A stretch of 64,000 bases of DNA from Mesorhizobium huakuii (GTDB lineage: Bacteria > Pseudomonadota > Alphaproteobacteria > Rhizobiales > Rhizobiaceae). The notes beneath the pieces were generated by a model. It made no database searches. It saw nothing but the letters and a program-made list of their open reading frames with translations, and was not told the origin of the DNA. The position numbers and the translations under genes were made by a program. The stretch is from positions 372,001 to 436,000 of the forward strand of contig NZ_CP050299.1 of NCBI RefSeq assembly GCF_014189455.1. Direction: 5' to 3'. Each line of letters begins with the position of its first letter. Positions within the stretch are counted from its first letter, which is position 1. Positions 19,418 to 30,590 of the stretch are shown here, piece by piece.

Positions 19418-20746
19418 TTGCAGACTTCGTTTCTGGCCAAATATCGCGAGGCCCGCCTGCCCTGGTACACCATCTATCCGACTGTGCCGGAGTTCTCCGC
19501 GGCGGTCGGTGCAGAGGCTTATGCGGAATGGCTCAGGGACCTACCGGCTGACGATTCGGTGTCACTCTATCTCCACGTTCCATTCTGCCGATCGACGTGC
19601 TGGTATTGCGGCTTCCCTACCACCATCACCCGCCAAGATGCTCCGATTCTCAAGTATCTGGCGGTGGTGCGTGACGAGATCCGTTTGGTCTCGGAGCAAC
19701 CGCCGCAGCCGCTGCCCGTGAGCGACGTCCATTTCGGCGGCGGAACGCCAACCCTCATCGGGCCAGCGGAGTTCTTGGCCATCATGGAGTGCCTACGGCG
19801 CCGCTTCGCGTTCAGGAAGACGACCGCCGTTGCAGTCGAGATCGATCCGCGCACGTTCACGGCCGAGATGGCCGAAGCCTTAGCAGCAGCCGGCGTGAAC
19901 CGCGCCAGCCTCGGCGTGCAGAGCTTCGATCCCATTGTTCAAAAAGCGATCAACCGGGTCCAGAGTGAGGCGCAGACGGCGGCTGCCGTCGAAATGCTGC
20001 GCCGGCATGGAGTAAGCCGCATCAACTTCGACCTGATCTTCGGTCTCCCGCATCAGACGGTGCGGTCCTGCGTCGAGACCGCGACGGCGGCGGTCGCCAT
20101 ACGCCCCAACCGGCTTGCGGTGTTCGGCTACGCGCACATTCCATCCGCTATAAAGAATCAGCGCCTGATCGAGGAGACAGCGCTGCCGGACAGCGCTGCC
20201 CGTGCCGAACAGGCTGCAGCCGTGGCCGAGACGCTGGTTGCCGCCGGCTACCGAGAGATCGGGCTCGACCATTTCGCCTTGCCCGACGACGAACTCGCGC
20301 TGGCGCAGGAAACCGGGCGCCTGCGGCGCAACTCACTGGGCTACTCGGCTGACACCTGCAAAACGCTGATCGGTTTCGGCGCGTCCGCTATCGGGCGGGT
20401 TGGCGAGGGTTACGTCCAGAACGAGGTCACACGGGATTGCTACAGCCGTCATATCGCAGCTGGCCGTCTGGCGACGTCACAGGGCTATCGTCTCACCGAC
20501 GAAGACCGCGTGCGAGCCGCAATCATCGAGCGGCTGATGTGCGATTTGGAGGCCGATGTGCCGGCAATCTGTGCCGCCCACGAATTTGATCCGATCCGTT
20601 TTCCCGATTCCGCCGAACGCTTGGCGATGCTGGTCAAGGACGGGATCGTCGACATCGAAGATGGTATCATCCGCGTGCGGCAGGAACATCGCTTTGTGAT
20701 TCGCGCTGTTGCTGCCGCCTTCGATGCCTTTCTCGCAAATCGCTGA
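19418..20746 (+). CDS. hemN: Oxygen-independent coproporphyrinogen III oxidase (HemN)
   Basis: This 442-residue radical SAM enzyme converts coproporphyrinogen III to protoporphyrinogen IX without oxygen, which suits haem synthesis in low-oxygen nodules. The [4Fe-4S] motif CRSTCWYCG (CX3CX2C) lies at about residues 55-63. 'HFGGGTPTLIGP', 'VEIDPRTF', 'LGVQSFDPIVQKAINR' and 'NFDLIFGLPHQT' follow in the usual HemN order. The length is normal. No ATG is available at the expected N-terminus; the frame opens with TTG (MQTSFLAKYREARLPWY). A truncated copy lies 4 kb upstream, separated by IS debris. Confidence 0.95.
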   Translation: MQTSFLAKYREARLPWYTIYPTVPEFSAAVGAEAYAEWLRDLPADDSVSLYLHVPFCRSTCWYCGFPTTITRQDAPILKYLAVVRDEIRLVSEQPPQPLPVSDVHFGGGTPTLIGPAEFLAIMECLRRRFAFRKTTAVAVEIDPRTFTAEMAEALAAAGVNRASLGVQSFDPIVQKAINRVQSEAQTAAAVEMLRRHGVSRINFDLIFGLPHQTVRSCVETATAAVAIRPNRLAVFGYAHIPSAIKNQRLIEETALPDSAARAEQAAAVAETLVAAGYREIGLDHFALPDDELALAQETGRLRRNSLGYSADTCKTLIGFGASAIGRVGEGYVQNEVTRDCYSRHIAAGRLATSQGYRLTDEDRVRAAIIERLMCDLEADVPAICAAHEFDPIRFPDSAERLAMLVKDGIVDIEDGIIRVRQEHRFVIRAVAAAFDAFLANR

Positions 20747-21088
20747 GCGAAGGCCAAGCGGGAGGCCGAGCGGGGAAAAGGCCCGCAGGTTCGCACTCCA
20801 GAGGCAATTGGTCTTCAGCGACACGCACCGGGTGCGGCTGACAAACCGTCGAGCTCACCCGCATCTCGGCGCGGCCACGACACAGCCTTGGCGCCCATCT
20901 CGGCCACAGAAGGAGGGCGTCTCTAAGCGCAATATGGTGGGTGTCTGTGGATTGACATTCCACACTGCATCTACGGGACTTTTGGCCATAGGTCAGTCTC
21001 AGCAAAGCTGAGAGGGCCATGATAACCCTCACCTGGCCAATCGACATTCTCGATTCAAATCTGCGTTGAGATTCGATCTGGAGCGAGG
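20747..21088 (+). other. Region after hemN, nothing recognised
   Basis: No convincing gene or RNA is visible. The sequence leads directly into an IS5-family relic. Confidence 0.4.
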
Positions 21089-21290
21089 GATGGCCCGGCG
21101 ATATGAACTGAGCAGCGAGCAATGCCAGCGCCTCGAAAGCCTGCACACTTCAGGCGCGGTAAGGCCGGTATGGGAACGGATATTCGCTGACCTGATCGGG
21201 ATCCTCAGAATTACCAAGTGATGCTCGACAGCACATTGGTTCGTGCCAACCAGCAGGCAGCGACCGGGAAGAAGGGCCATAACCAGCCTT
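21089..21290 (+). mobile_element. IS5-family transposase relic
   Basis: The start (MARRYELSSEQCQRLESL) and the next frame's 'VMLDSTLVRANQQAATGKKG' are the N-terminus and the first catalytic-Asp region of an IS5-family transposase. The segment between them is deleted and the frame shifted, and the rest of the transposase is missing. Confidence 0.7.
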
Positions 21291-21299
21291 CGATTACCA

Positions 21300-21545
21300 A
21301 GATCCGAATGTCGGTCGACGGCCAGGGGCGCCAGATCACTCACCGCAGCCAAAGCGAAAGCGGCCAGCGGTCCAAAGAATGCCAGGATTACGCCGCCAAA
21401 AGCCGTACCAACGCTGCGCACAATATTGTATCGGACAGACATAAGCGGTGATGGCAACCATTTCAGCGTCCGATTTGATGGTTGCGCTCGTGCAGGCCGC
21501 ATCCACATTGCCAGTATTCTTCCTCTCAACCCTTGCCCAACTGAT
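21300..21545 (-). pseudogene. Fragments of a major-facilitator transporter, inverted relative to each other
   Basis: On the minus strand (about 21325-21450) lies 'NIVRSVGTAFGGVILAFFGP' followed by 'LAAFALAAVSDLAPLAV'. On the plus strand (about 21448-21540) lies 'ATISASDLMVALVQAASTLP' followed by 'VFFLSTLAQLMA'. Both resemble parts of one MFS permease family, in opposite orientations and directly adjacent. They are too short to function. Confidence 0.45.
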
Positions 21546-21895
21546 GGCAACCGTTTGCACGAGCCACCCGAGGCTGGATATTTGTGTGGCCGTCCAGATC
21601 GGGCGAAACACCTGGTTTCGAAATGGAGCGAGCGTCGTTGAAAACGGGCATATGGGGGGTTTTTTCGCACTGCATGACGTTGCCGGGTTCGGTCACCTCC
21701 ACGCCGGCAGCCATCGCCAGGCAGTCCTCGCCCAGTCAGGTAGCCTTGCCGCTCGTCGTGCTCGAAAAAGGTGGTCGGCACGGTGATTGGCTCTCGCGTC
21801 AGGGAACCAGAGCCATGGAGCCTGCAGGCGACTATTTTCGCATTGGGCCATCCTAGCTTCATTCATGACAGTCCTGTGCGTGGCCGAGCGTTCCG

Positions 21896-22879
21896 CTAAG
21901 TTCCAACAATGAGGGCCCCGCCGCTGAGACCCGCACCCGCTGCCGCCAGAAGGATCTTCTCGCCCTGCCGGAACGGCTCCGCTTGGTTGGCCAGCGACAG
22001 CGACAGTGGGATCGTCGCGGCGGAAGAGTTGCCGTAGTCGACGATCGTCTTGATGATCGCATGATCTGCTATGCCGAGGTTTCTCCCAACGGCATCGAAA
22101 ATGCGCGCGTTGGCCTGGTGCGGCACGAACCGGTCGATGTCCTGCGGCCGCATTCGGGCAGCAGTGAGCGCGTCCTGCGAGCAGGCAGTCATCATCTCGA
22201 CCGCCTTGGCGAACACTTCACGGCCGTCGGTGATCGTCATTCGAGTCTGCTCGAGGTCGAGGTCGCCGTGGAACGGCTTGTTGCTTCCTCCGGCAGGAAT
22301 CTGGATCAGCCCGTAGCGCGAGCCATCGGAATCCACCGAGGCACCGAGAATGCCGTGATCGGGGTCCTCGCAGGGGCCAATCACCAGGGCGCCGGCGGCA
22401 TCGGCAAACAGCACGGCGCTGGCACGCTCAGCGGGATTGATGCGACGGCTGAGGATGTTGGCGGCGATGACAAGGGCCGATTTGCCATGCAGGCGTGTGA
22501 ACCCGTCCGCGAACATCAGCGCATAGATGAAGCCGGCGCAAGCACCAGCGAGGTCGACCGCGCCTGCACGGCCGAGCCCCAGCCCGTGTGCGACCAGCGG
22601 CGCGCTGGGCGGCAGGAGGTGATCGGGTGTCGAGGTGGCAAGCAACAGCAGCCCGATGTCGCTGCGCTTGATGCCGGCATTCGCCAGCGCCATGTCGCCG
22701 GCATACGCGGCAAGGCCAGACAGCGTGTCTTCGTCCGTTGCCCAGAAGCGTGACCGTATCCCGGTCCGCCGCTCGATCCACCCGGGTTCGAGGCCGAGAC
22801 TGTTCTCGATTTCCGGGTTCTCGACCCTGCGCGCCGGCGCATGATGGCCAAACCCAAGAATGCGCGACGATCTGCTCAT
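21896..22879 (-). CDS. bioZ: BioZ, beta-ketoacyl-ACP synthase III-like enzyme for the biotin precursor
   Basis: This 327-residue FabH-like condensing enzyme has the active-site Cys at residue ~114 ('[13 protein letters not shown]'), the His of '[20 protein letters not shown]' and the Asn of '[15 protein letters not shown]'. As the last gene of bioBFDA it corresponds to BioZ, described from the Mesorhizobium loti R7A symbiosis island, which starts pimelate-moiety synthesis by condensing a glutaryl unit with malonyl-ACP. Its ATG overlaps the bioA stop by 4 bp. Alone it could be taken for fabH; the operon decides. Confidence 0.94.
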   Translation of the reverse strand: MSRSSRILGFGHHAPARRVENPEIENSLGLEPGWIERRTGIRSRFWATDEDTLSGLAAYAGDMALANAGIKRSDIGLLLLATSTPDHLLPPSAPLVAHGLGLGRAGAVDLAGACAGFIYALMFADGFTRLHGKSALVIAANILSRRINPAERASAVLFADAAGALVIGPCEDPDHGILGASVDSDGSRYGLIQIPAGGSNKPFHGDLDLEQTRMTITDGREVFAKAVEMMTACSQDALTAARMRPQDIDRFVPHQANARIFDAVGRNLGIADHAIIKTIVDYGNSSAATIPLSLSLANQAEPFRQGEKILLAAAGAGLSGGALIVGT

Positions 22880-24141
22880 GGCCTCGAGCCGAAGCGTTCG
22901 CCCGCCTCCTCAATGGCGTCATAGAGTCGCTCGAGCTCGTCGCCGGTGATGCAATACGGCGGCAGAAGGTAGAGGACATTGCCGAGCGGACGCACGAGCA
23001 GCCCCTTGTCGAGGAAGAACGCGCGCAGTTTCGGGCCGATCTCGGCCAGATAGCCGGCGGAGCCGGTGCGCAGATCGAGTGCCGCGATCGTGCCGGTCGC
23101 CCGGCAGTCGGTGAAGAAAGGGTTGTCGCGAAAGCGTCGAAGCCCGGCGGTCTGCATCGCGCTCAAGGCCGCAATGCGCTCGGCCACCGGCTCGTCCCGC
23201 CAGATCTCGATATTGGCAAGTGCCGCCGCGCAGGCAATCGGATTGGCGGTGTAGGAACTCGAATGGAAAAACGTCTTCTTCCGGTCCGTCGAATAGTGGG
23301 CGCGGAAGATCGCATCGGTGGCGAGCGTGGCGGCCAGTGGGATCACGCCGCCGGTCAGGCCTTTCGAGGTGCACAGGATATCTGGAGAAATCGATGCCTG
23401 CTCGCAGGCGAACATGGTTCCAGTGCGCCCCCAACCGGTCATCACCTCGTCGGCGATCAACAGCGTGCCGGAGGCCTCTGCGATCTTCTTCAATTCGGTC
23501 AGAACCGAGGCCGGATACATCAGCATGCCGCCGGCGCCAAGCACCAGCGGCTCGACGATCAGCGCGGCGGCGCGCAGGTCGCGGCAGACAGCCTCGAACC
23601 GATCCAGTGTCTCCTGCTCGCGCCCGGCGGCCAGGAAGGGGATGGTGTCGACTTCGAACAGCAAGGGCTCGTAGGCGGCGTTGAACACGCCGCGGGCACC
23701 GACGCTCATCGTGCCGATCGTGTCGCCATGATAACTGTGCGCCATGACGACGATGCGCGAGCGCGGTGCGCCGATGTTGCGGAAATAGCCGAGCGCCATC
23801 TTCAGCGCGACTTCGACGGAGGTCGAGCCGCTGTCGGAATAGAACACCCAGTCGAGACCGGCGGGCGCGAGACCGACAAGCGCCTTGGCCAGACGTTCGG
23901 CTGGCTCGTGCGTGAAGCCCGCAAAGATGATCTGGTCGAGAGCCGACGCGGTCGTCTCGATGGCCTTCATGATGCGGGGATGGCGGTGGCCATGGGTGAC
24001 CACCCACCAGGAGGAGATGGCGTCCAGGATGCGCGTGCCGTCGGCCTTGTGGAGATAGGCGCCTTCGGTCATGACGATTTCAGGAATCGCCGGCTCGAGC
24101 GCATGCTGGGTGAAGGGGTGCCAGACATGGGACTGCGACAT
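22876..24141 (-). CDS. bioA: BioA, adenosylmethionine-8-amino-7-oxononanoate aminotransferase
   Basis: This 421-residue class III PLP aminotransferase converts KAPA to DAPA with SAM as amino donor. Visible features are '[11 protein letters not shown]', '[15 protein letters not shown]', '[16 protein letters not shown]', '[20 protein letters not shown]' and the PLP lysine in '[16 protein letters not shown]'. The length is normal. Its ATG shares one base with the bioD stop (TGATG) and its stop overlaps bioZ. Confidence 0.97.
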   Translation of the reverse strand: MSQSHVWHPFTQHALEPAIPEIVMTEGAYLHKADGTRILDAISSWWVVTHGHRHPRIMKAIETTASALDQIIFAGFTHEPAERLAKALVGLAPAGLDWVFYSDSGSTSVEVALKMALGYFRNIGAPRSRIVVMAHSYHGDTIGTMSVGARGVFNAAYEPLLFEVDTIPFLAAGREQETLDRFEAVCRDLRAAALIVEPLVLGAGGMLMYPASVLTELKKIAEASGTLLIADEVMTGWGRTGTMFACEQASISPDILCTSKGLTGGVIPLAATLATDAIFRAHYSTDRKKTFFHSSSYTANPIACAAALANIEIWRDEPVAERIAALSAMQTAGLRRFRDNPFFTDCRATGTIAALDLRTGSAGYLAEIGPKLRAFFLDKGLLVRPLGNVLYLLPPYCITGDELERLYDAIEEAGERFGSRP

Positions 24142-24791
24142 CAGTCACCTCCCGCAATCGAGGCGAAGGCGAAGCCGGCAATCATTGCGTCTCGCAGCGT
24201 TTTGTCCGTCAGCGGATCGAGATAGGGCAGCCTGCCGAGCTGCGGCACCCCGCCCATTTCCACGATTGTCCGTTGTGTATCGGCCATCTCATCGCCGATG
24301 AAAGCGATGCCGGCCAGCGGGATGGAGCGGGCGCGCAGGGCCTCGATCGACAGCAGCGTGTGGTTGATGGTGCCGAGCGTGGTGCGGGCACACAAAATAA
24401 CTGGCAGCCGCCACTCAGCGAAGATGTCGATGAACCTTGTGCGCCGGTTGAGCGGCACCATCAGCCCGCCCGCGCCCTCGATGACGAGCGGCGTCGGCAG
24501 GACGGGAAAAGTAAGATCGGCAGCCTTGATCGCGACGCCGTCGATCTCGGCCGAACGATGCGGCGACAGCGGGCTCTTCAAGCGGTAGGCTTCCGGCAGC
24601 ACGCGCTCCGAGGGCAAGCCGGCAAGCCGCGCAACCACCTCGCTGTCGGTCTCGCCGTCGAGGCCCGATTGCACCGGCTTCCAGTAGAAACCGTCGAGCA
24701 AACCGGCGAGCCCAGCCGCAAACACGGTCTTGCCAATTCCGGTGTCGGTTCCGGTGATGACGATGCGTTGGGTCATGCCGCCTCCGGTCAT
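24141..24791 (-). CDS. bioD: BioD, dethiobiotin synthetase
   Basis: This 216-residue ATP-dependent carboxylase closes the ureido ring of dethiobiotin. The P-loop '[18 protein letters not shown]' lies at about residues 13-30; '[17 protein letters not shown]' and '[16 protein letters not shown]' are also typical. The first ATG overlaps the bioF stop (ATGA); a second ATG five codons later is also possible. Confidence 0.95.
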   Translation of the reverse strand: MTGGGMTQRIVITGTDTGIGKTVFAAGLAGLLDGFYWKPVQSGLDGETDSEVVARLAGLPSERVLPEAYRLKSPLSPHRSAEIDGVAIKAADLTFPVLPTPLVIEGAGGLMVPLNRRTRFIDIFAEWRLPVILCARTTLGTINHTLLSIEALRARSIPLAGIAFIGDEMADTQRTIVEMGGVPQLGRLPYLDPLTDKTLRDAMIAGFAFASIAGGD

Positions 24792-25927
24792 GTTTGGGCC
24801 AACACCTCAACGAGCGCCTCGACCATCGCGGAAATCTCGGCTTCGTCGACGTTGAGCGTCAGCGAAATGCGTAGGCGCGACGTGCCCTCGGGCACCGTCG
24901 GCGGGCGGATGCCGCGGATGTCGAAGCCGCGGGCCTGCAGTTCCGCCGCCACCACCATGGTGCGCCCGACATCGCCGATGGCAAAGGGCTGGATCTGCGA
25001 GCCGCTCGGCTTCACGCCGCAGCGCTCGGCCAATTGACGGCCGGCGAAGGCAACGCGATCCTGCAGCTGAACGCGGCGCATGGGCTCGTCGGACAGCATG
25101 GCGAGCGCTTCGCGCACTGCCACCGCCATCAGCGGCGATGGCGCGGTGGCGTAGATGAATGGCCGGCACCGATTGATGAGATAGTCGCACAGCGTTCGCG
25201 GTCCGGTGACCAGTGCGCCCGACGCGCCGAGCGCCTTGCCGCAAGTATGGAGCGCGACGATGTTGTCGCGGCCCTTCAATGCGGCGGCCAGCCCCCGGCC
25301 ATCCGGTCCCCAGACACCGGTGGCATGCGCTTCGTCGACGACAAGGAATGCCTCGTGCCTATCGGCAAGCGCGACAAGACTTTTTAGCGGCGCGCGGTCA
25401 CCATCCATGCTGTAGAGGCTTTCGATCGCGATCCAGACGCGTCCCATGCCGCCTTCGGCGCGCCAGCGCGTGATCGCGTCCTCGGCAGCATCGACGTCGT
25501 TGTGCGCAACCAGCTTCAACAGGGCGCGTCCTGCCCGCGCCCCCTCATGCATGCTGGCATGGGCGAGTTCGTCGAGGACCAGCAGGTCGCCCTTCTGTGG
25601 CAGCGCGGTCAGAAGGGCGAAGTTGGCGATGTAGCCGCTGCCAAAGAACAGCGCGCGTTCGGTGCCGAAGAACGCCGCCGCGTCTGCCTCCAGTTGCTCA
25701 TGCTCCGGCGCGTTGCCGCGCAACAGCCGCGACCCGGTTGCGCCAACCGGCGTACCCTGCGCAATGGCAGCCGCAACCGCCTCGCCAAGTCTCCTGGAGG
25801 CGGCCAGCCCGAGATAGTCGTTCGACGAGAAGTCGAGCCCGGCGCGTGGCAACAGCGTCCGCAGCCGGTCCTTGCGCGCCAGCCCCTGCAAGGTCGCGTC
25901 ATAGCGGGCGAGAGGTGCCCCGTTCAT
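24788..25927 (-). CDS. bioF: BioF, 8-amino-7-oxononanoate synthase
   Basis: This ~379-residue PLP enzyme condenses a pimeloyl thioester with alanine to KAPA. It shows '[20 protein letters not shown]', '[11 protein letters not shown]', '[16 protein letters not shown]' and the PLP lysine in '[14 protein letters not shown]'. The frame is open far upstream into bioB, but the ATG at 25927 ([13 protein letters not shown]) overlaps the bioB stop by 4 bp and gives the normal family length, so it is chosen. Confidence 0.96.
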   Translation of the reverse strand: MNGAPLARYDATLQGLARKDRLRTLLPRAGLDFSSNDYLGLAASRRLGEAVAAAIAQGTPVGATGSRLLRGNAPEHEQLEADAAAFFGTERALFFGSGYIANFALLTALPQKGDLLVLDELAHASMHEGARAGRALLKLVAHNDVDAAEDAITRWRAEGGMGRVWIAIESLYSMDGDRAPLKSLVALADRHEAFLVVDEAHATGVWGPDGRGLAAALKGRDNIVALHTCGKALGASGALVTGPRTLCDYLINRCRPFIYATAPSPLMAVAVREALAMLSDEPMRRVQLQDRVAFAGRQLAERCGVKPSGSQIQPFAIGDVGRTMVVAAELQARGFDIRGIRPPTVPEGTSRLRISLTLNVDEAEISAMVEALVEVLAQT

Positions 25928-26940
25928 TGCGCCTCGAGTGCCATCGGCTCGATGCCGAGACGCCGGAACAGCAGAGTGTCCTTGTCCTCGCCGGGATTTT
26001 CTGCCGTCAGCAGCGTGTCCCCAACGAATATGGAATTGGCGCCGGCGAAAAAGCACAGTGCCTGCATTTCGTCGCTCATCGCCGTCCTGCCGGCGGACAG
26101 CCTTATAAAGGACTTGGGCATCATGACGCGAGCGAGCGCAATTGTACGCACGAAGGCGAGCGGGTCGAGGGGGCCGGCCTCGGCAAGCGGCGTGCCCTTG
26201 ATGGGGATCAGAAGGTTGATCGGCACGCTTTCGGGCGGCTCAGGCAAGTTGGCCAGCGTGACCAGCATGTCGATGCGGTCGGCCTTTTCCTCGCCCATCC
26301 CGAAAATGCCACCGCAGCAGACCTTTATGCCAGCCTCGCGCACGTGGCCAAGCGTTTGCAGCCGGTCGGCAAAGGTGTGGGTCGAGACAACCTCTGGGTA
26401 GTAGCGCTCGGAGGTGTCGATGTTGTGGTTATAGTAGTCGAGGCCGGCCGCCTTCAAGCGTTGCGCCTGGCCAAGTTCGAGCATGCCGAGCGTCATGCAG
26501 GTCTCCATGCCGAGTGCCTTTATGCCCTCGACCATGGCGATCAGGGCGTTCATGTCACGCTCCTTCGGGTGGCGCCAGGCCGCGCCCATGCAATAGCGGG
26601 TGGCGCCGGCGTCACGCGCCTTGGTCGCCTCAGTGATGACCCGTTCGACCTCCATCAGCTTCGTGGCCATCAAGCCGGTCTCGTGATGTGCCGACTGGCT
26701 GCAATAACCGCAATCCTCCGGGCATCCGCCGGTCTTGATACTGAGCAGCCGCGACAGCTGCACCCGGTTGCGATCGAAGTTCTGGCGGTGAACCGTCTGA
26801 GCCAGGAAGAGCAGGTCATTGAACGGCATGGCGTGGATCGCCTCCGCCTCCTTGCTGCTCCATCGGGGTAGCGCTACGTCGATGGTGTCCACAACCTGGT
26901 TCACATCGGTTTCCGCGTTCATTTCAATCGTCATCTTCAA
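25924..26940 (-). CDS. bioB: BioB, biotin synthase
   Basis: This 338-residue radical SAM enzyme inserts sulfur into dethiobiotin. The SAM cluster motif [13 protein letters not shown] (CX3CX2C) lies around residues 72-84. '[20 protein letters not shown]', '[15 protein letters not shown]' and '[10 protein letters not shown]' are standard. It is the first gene of bioBFDAZ. The ~180 bp upstream to nadC must hold the promoter; I looked for the BioR-type palindrome (TTATMKATAA-like) and did not see one. Confidence 0.97.
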   Translation of the reverse strand: MKMTIEMNAETDVNQVVDTIDVALPRWSSKEAEAIHAMPFNDLLFLAQTVHRQNFDRNRVQLSRLLSIKTGGCPEDCGYCSQSAHHETGLMATKLMEVERVITEATKARDAGATRYCMGAAWRHPKERDMNALIAMVEGIKALGMETCMTLGMLELGQAQRLKAAGLDYYNHNIDTSERYYPEVVSTHTFADRLQTLGHVREAGIKVCCGGIFGMGEEKADRIDMLVTLANLPEPPESVPINLLIPIKGTPLAEAGPLDPLAFVRTIALARVMMPKSFIRLSAGRTAMSDEMQALCFFAGANSIFVGDTLLTAENPGEDKDTLLFRRLGIEPMALEAQ

Positions 26941-27124
26941 AAGGCCTTTGTTGCTGGTTGGCGAGCGCGTGCAGGGGTCAATCGACCGGCGGGGCTCGCA
27001 GCGCTATGACCGTCGTCAGCGCAATGCGCCTCGAATCTCACGTCGTTGAACGGTAACAGGCTCGCTTCGAGCACCTTTTCGCTGCGTGCAGGTCCGAGGG
27101 GTACTGCTCTTCATTTCGTCTCCA

Positions 27125-28006
27125 TCAGTTCAAGCGGGTGCCGATGTTTCCCAGGGCTGGCATGTCCAGGCCGATATCGAGGATCGGCGCGCTGTGGGTC
27201 AGCCAGCCCATGGAAATGAGATCGACACCGGTGGCTGCGATTGCGGGAGCCGTTTTCGGTGTCACCCGACCTGAGGCCTCGGTGATTGTGCGGCCGCCGA
27301 CCGTTGCCACGGCGCGGGCAAGGTCCTCGACTGACATATTGTCCAGCAGCACCGCGTCGACTCCAACTGTAAGCGCGATATCCAGCTGTTCCAGCGTGTC
27401 GACCTCAACCTCGATCTTCACCATGTGGCCTGCGGCGGCGCGCGCCCGCTCTATAGCTGTGCGGATGTCACCGGCGATCGCTATGTGGTTGTCCTTGATA
27501 AGCACGCCGTCGTCGAGCCCGAAGCGGTGATTGGCGCCGCCGCCGACGCGCACGGCGTATTTCTCCAACGCGCGCAAGCCGGGAGTCGTCTTTCGAGTGC
27601 ATACGATCCTCGCCTTGTGGCCACGCACGGACTCCACCATCGCCGCTGTGGCAGTGGCAATGCCGCTCAGGCGACACAGGAAATTGAGCGCTGTGCGCTC
27701 GGCTGCGAGCAGGCCGCGCGCCGGTCCGCACAGCTTCGCGATGGTTTCGCCCGCCCCGACATCACTGCCGTCAGGACGCCAAATGTGCATGTCGATCGCG
27801 GGCTCCACGAGCAGGAAGGCGTACGCGACCAGATCGAGCCCGGCAACGATGCCCGCCTGTCGCGATTTGAGCACCAAGGTGGCAATGCAATCGTGGGGGA
27901 TCACTGCATCGCTGGTCAGGTCGCCGCATCTGCCAAGGTCTTCGAGAAGGGCACCGCGCACGATCGGTTCGATCAGCGTCGAGGGGAGGGGTGAGAATGA
28001 AACCAT
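27125..28006 (-). CDS. nadC: NadC, quinolinate phosphoribosyltransferase
   Basis: This 293-residue enzyme converts quinolinate and PRPP to nicotinate mononucleotide, the last step of the nadABC route. 'EDLGRCGDLTSDAVIP', 'ALNFLCRLSGIATATAAMVE', 'IVCTRKTTPGLRALEKYAV', 'GGGANHRFGLDDGVLIKDNH' and 'EVEVDTLEQLDIAL' are family hallmarks. It begins one base after the nadB stop. Confidence 0.97.
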   Translation of the reverse strand: MVSFSPLPSTLIEPIVRGALLEDLGRCGDLTSDAVIPHDCIATLVLKSRQAGIVAGLDLVAYAFLLVEPAIDMHIWRPDGSDVGAGETIAKLCGPARGLLAAERTALNFLCRLSGIATATAAMVESVRGHKARIVCTRKTTPGLRALEKYAVRVGGGANHRFGLDDGVLIKDNHIAIAGDIRTAIERARAAAGHMVKIEVEVDTLEQLDIALTVGVDAVLLDNMSVEDLARAVATVGGRTITEASGRVTPKTAPAIAATGVDLISMGWLTHSAPILDIGLDMPALGNIGTRLN

Positions 28007-28007
28007 A

Positions 28008-29549
28008 TCACGTGCTCCGTATCGGCGCCCGGCAACTGAGTGCGGCGGCGGCCTGCATTGCGCTGTTCAGCGTCAGCCGTGACGTACACGCGTCTGCATC
28101 GCGCCGGGGGAAATCGGATCGACAGTGCGCGCCGCGGCTCTCTTCTCGCCGTAGGGCTGCAACGGCCAGCATCAGTGAGACCAAAGCCGGGCCGGACTTG
28201 GGGCCGTCGTGACCTGCCATCGGCAGCAGGGTCGCCACCGCTTCGCGCATCGTCTGGCCATCGCGGATGATGCCGAGTGCGGCGGAGACGACCGCCCTGA
28301 TGCCTGAAGCGTCTGGCCGTGGAGGCACCAACGTGGAACATACACGCCGTCGCCGGGTATACGATGCGCCGGCAACGCTTTCAGCAACCCAGCTCGCGGT
28401 GACCGCCGCTTCGGTGAGCGAGTTGCTTGCGAGACGATTGGCGCCGTGCAGGCCAGTACAAGCAACCTCGCCGCACGCCCACAATCCCTCGACGGAGCTG
28501 CGGCCGGCGGCGTCTACGGCAACGCCGCCCATGTGATAATGTGCCGCTGGGCGCACCGGAATCGGGTCGGTCGCAGGATCTACGCCTGCCTCGCGGCACA
28601 AACCGGCAATGCCTGGGAAGCGCTTTTCAAAACTAGGGCCGAGACATCGCCGCGCGTCCAGGAACACGCGGCCCCCGGCAGCAAGCTGATGCCAAACGGC
28701 GCGCGCCACCACGTCGCGAGGCGCAAGCTCGCCGCCAGGCGTTTCAGCGAGGAAGCGCTCTCCTCGCTCGTCAATGAGCATCGCGCCTTCGCCGCGCACT
28801 GCTTCGCTCACCAGCGGCATCGGCCGACGCGGGGTGTCGAGGGCGGTCGGATGGAACTGCACGAATTCCAGGTCGGCGAGCTCTGCCCCGGCCCAGGCAG
28901 CGAGTGCCAGCCCGTGTCCCCATGAGCCAGGCGGGTTTGTCGTGTCGAAAAACAGGCCGCCGATGCCGCCGGTTGCCAGCACCGCGCGGCGCGTGGGCAA
29001 AGCGACCGCACCCGCGTACCCGACCGCGACCACGGCGATGACCGACCCGTCTTCCACGATCAGGCGGCGGACCTCCACGTTTTCGAGAATAGTGATCGAG
29101 GCTGTCCGGCGCGCTGCGGCGATGAGTGCGCGGACCAGCTCCCGACCCGTGGCGTCGCCGCCGGCATGCACGATCCGCCGTTGCGAATGTGCTGCCTCAA
29201 GCCCGAGCCGCAAAGCGCCTTCAGGGTAGCGGTCGAAGGCGACGCCGAAGCGGTCCAGGGTCTTGATCGCATTGGTTGCAGCCCGGACCACTCGCCGCAC
29301 CGTCGCCTCGTCGCAGAGGCCGTCGCCGGCTGCAATTGTGTCGCAAAGATGAAGTTCGGGGTCGTCGTCGCCGCCGAGACTTGCCGCAAGACCACCCTGA
29401 GCGAGCTCGCTGCAGACTCCGGTTCCAAGCGGCGCATTGGACAGAAGCACGACCGGTTCCGGCGCAAGATGAAGCGCCGTCATCAGGCCGGCAATGCCGG
29501 CGCCGATGACGACCGGCGCTCCGGCGATGTCGAGGACATCAAGGTTCAT
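28008..29549 (-). CDS. nadB: NadB, L-aspartate oxidase
   Basis: This ~513-residue FAD enzyme oxidises aspartate to iminoaspartate for quinolinate synthesis. The dinucleotide motif [14 protein letters not shown] is near the N-terminus. '[20 protein letters not shown]' and '[20 protein letters not shown]' followed by '[20 protein letters not shown]' are diagnostic. The ATG at 29549 overlaps the nadA stop (ATGA); the long upstream extension of the frame lies within nadA and is not used. Confidence 0.96.
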   Translation of the reverse strand: MNLDVLDIAGAPVVIGAGIAGLMTALHLAPEPVVLLSNAPLGTGVCSELAQGGLAASLGGDDDPELHLCDTIAAGDGLCDEATVRRVVRAATNAIKTLDRFGVAFDRYPEGALRLGLEAAHSQRRIVHAGGDATGRELVRALIAAARRTASITILENVEVRRLIVEDGSVIAVVAVGYAGAVALPTRRAVLATGGIGGLFFDTTNPPGSWGHGLALAAWAGAELADLEFVQFHPTALDTPRRPMPLVSEAVRGEGAMLIDERGERFLAETPGGELAPRDVVARAVWHQLAAGGRVFLDARRCLGPSFEKRFPGIAGLCREAGVDPATDPIPVRPAAHYHMGGVAVDAAGRSSVEGLWACGEVACTGLHGANRLASNSLTEAAVTASWVAESVAGASYTRRRRVCSTLVPPRPDASGIRAVVSAALGIIRDGQTMREAVATLLPMAGHDGPKSGPALVSLMLAVAALRREESRGAHCRSDFPRRDADACTSRLTLNSAMQAAAALSCRAPIRST

Positions 29550-30520
29550 ATTGAAAGCATGCGCTCGACCGCGCGGCGGGCGGGGTCGGCTATCCCGGGA
29601 TCGATCCGGATCTCGTACCGGTTCTCCTCGAGCGCGGCGCGAATGTTGGCGAGCGTGATGCGCTTCATGTGTGGGCAAAGATTGCAGGGGCGAACGAACT
29701 CGACGTCGGGATGCGCGACCGCGACGTTGTCGCTCATCGAACATTCCGTCATCAACACGACCCGTGCCGGTTTCTCCCGCTCGACATAATCCGACATGGC
29801 GGCCGTCGACCCCGAGAAATCCGCCTCTCTGACAACGTCGGGCGGACATTCGGGATGGGCGAGTACGACCACGCCCGCGTGTGCAGCGCGCAGCTCGCGG
29901 ATATCGGCCGGCGTGAAGCGCTCATGCACCTCGCAATGACCCTTCCAGGCGATGATCTCGACCTTCGTCTGGGCGGCGATGTTCTTCGCAAGAAATTCAT
30001 CGGGCAGCATGATCACACGCGGCACGCCGAGCGATTCCACTACCGCCTTGGCGTTGCCCGAGGTGCAGCAGATGTCGGATTGGGCCTTCACAGCGGCGGA
30101 CGTATTGACATAGGTGACAACCGGGACCTCCGGATAGCGCTGTCGCATCAGCTGCACATCTTGTGCCGTGATCGAATCCGCCAGTGAGCAACCGGCGCCC
30201 ATGTCCGGGATGAGCACAGTCGTGTTCGGATTTAGCAGCTTTGCGGTCTCGGCCATGAAATGCACGCCGGCAACCACGATGATGTCGGCATCCACCGCCA
30301 TTGCTTTACGGGCCAGTGCGAGGCTGTCGCCGACGACGTCTGCGACGCAATGGAATATCTCAGGCGTCTGATAATTGTGCGCCAGGATGATGGCGTTGCG
30401 CTCCCGCTTCAGCGCGAGGATGGCATCAATGTCGTTTGCAAAGGCCGACCATTCGACTGGCGGGACCACGCGCCGGACGCGCTCGTACAACGACGCGGCA
30501 GTAGGTAACGCCCCAGTCAT
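29546..30520 (-). CDS. nadA: NadA, quinolinate synthase
   Basis: This 324-residue [4Fe-4S] enzyme condenses iminoaspartate with dihydroxyacetone phosphate to quinolinate. Features include '[20 protein letters not shown]', '[17 protein letters not shown]', '[15 protein letters not shown]', '[12 protein letters not shown]' and the cluster region '[15 protein letters not shown]'. It is the first gene of nadABC; only 63 bp separate it from the upstream regulator gene. Confidence 0.97.
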   Translation of the reverse strand: MTGALPTAASLYERVRRVVPPVEWSAFANDIDAILALKRERNAIILAHNYQTPEIFHCVADVVGDSLALARKAMAVDADIIVVAGVHFMAETAKLLNPNTTVLIPDMGAGCSLADSITAQDVQLMRQRYPEVPVVTYVNTSAAVKAQSDICCTSGNAKAVVESLGVPRVIMLPDEFLAKNIAAQTKVEIIAWKGHCEVHERFTPADIRELRAAHAGVVVLAHPECPPDVVREADFSGSTAAMSDYVEREKPARVVLMTECSMSDNVAVAHPDVEFVRPCNLCPHMKRITLANIRAALEENRYEIRIDPGIADPARRAVERMLSI

Positions 30521-30590
30521 CAGCGCCTCCGATTATATTCGATCTGATAATAAGGGGATATGTCTACCTTGACTATAAGGTTGTCAAGCC
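30521..30590 (-). promoter_or_regulatory. nadA promoter region with candidate NadQ operators
   Basis: The short nadQ-nadA interval holds an inverted repeat CTTGAC-9 bp-GTCAAG (30568-30588), an overlapping CCTTGACTATAAGG palindrome, and an A/T-rich TTAT..ATAA symmetric stretch near 30531-30552. Since a NadQ/NrtR-type regulator is encoded next to it, this is the most likely operator region. The exact site is a guess. Confidence 0.45.

Noticed and set aside
21029..21862. A 277-codon minus-strand frame opposite the IS5 relic
   Set aside because: Only a short internal piece looks like a transporter; the remainder is antisense to other relics, so it is not a gene.
22738..24225. A 495-codon plus-strand frame opposite bioZ and bioA
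   Set aside because: It is a long antisense shadow caused by the high GC content of the bio genes.
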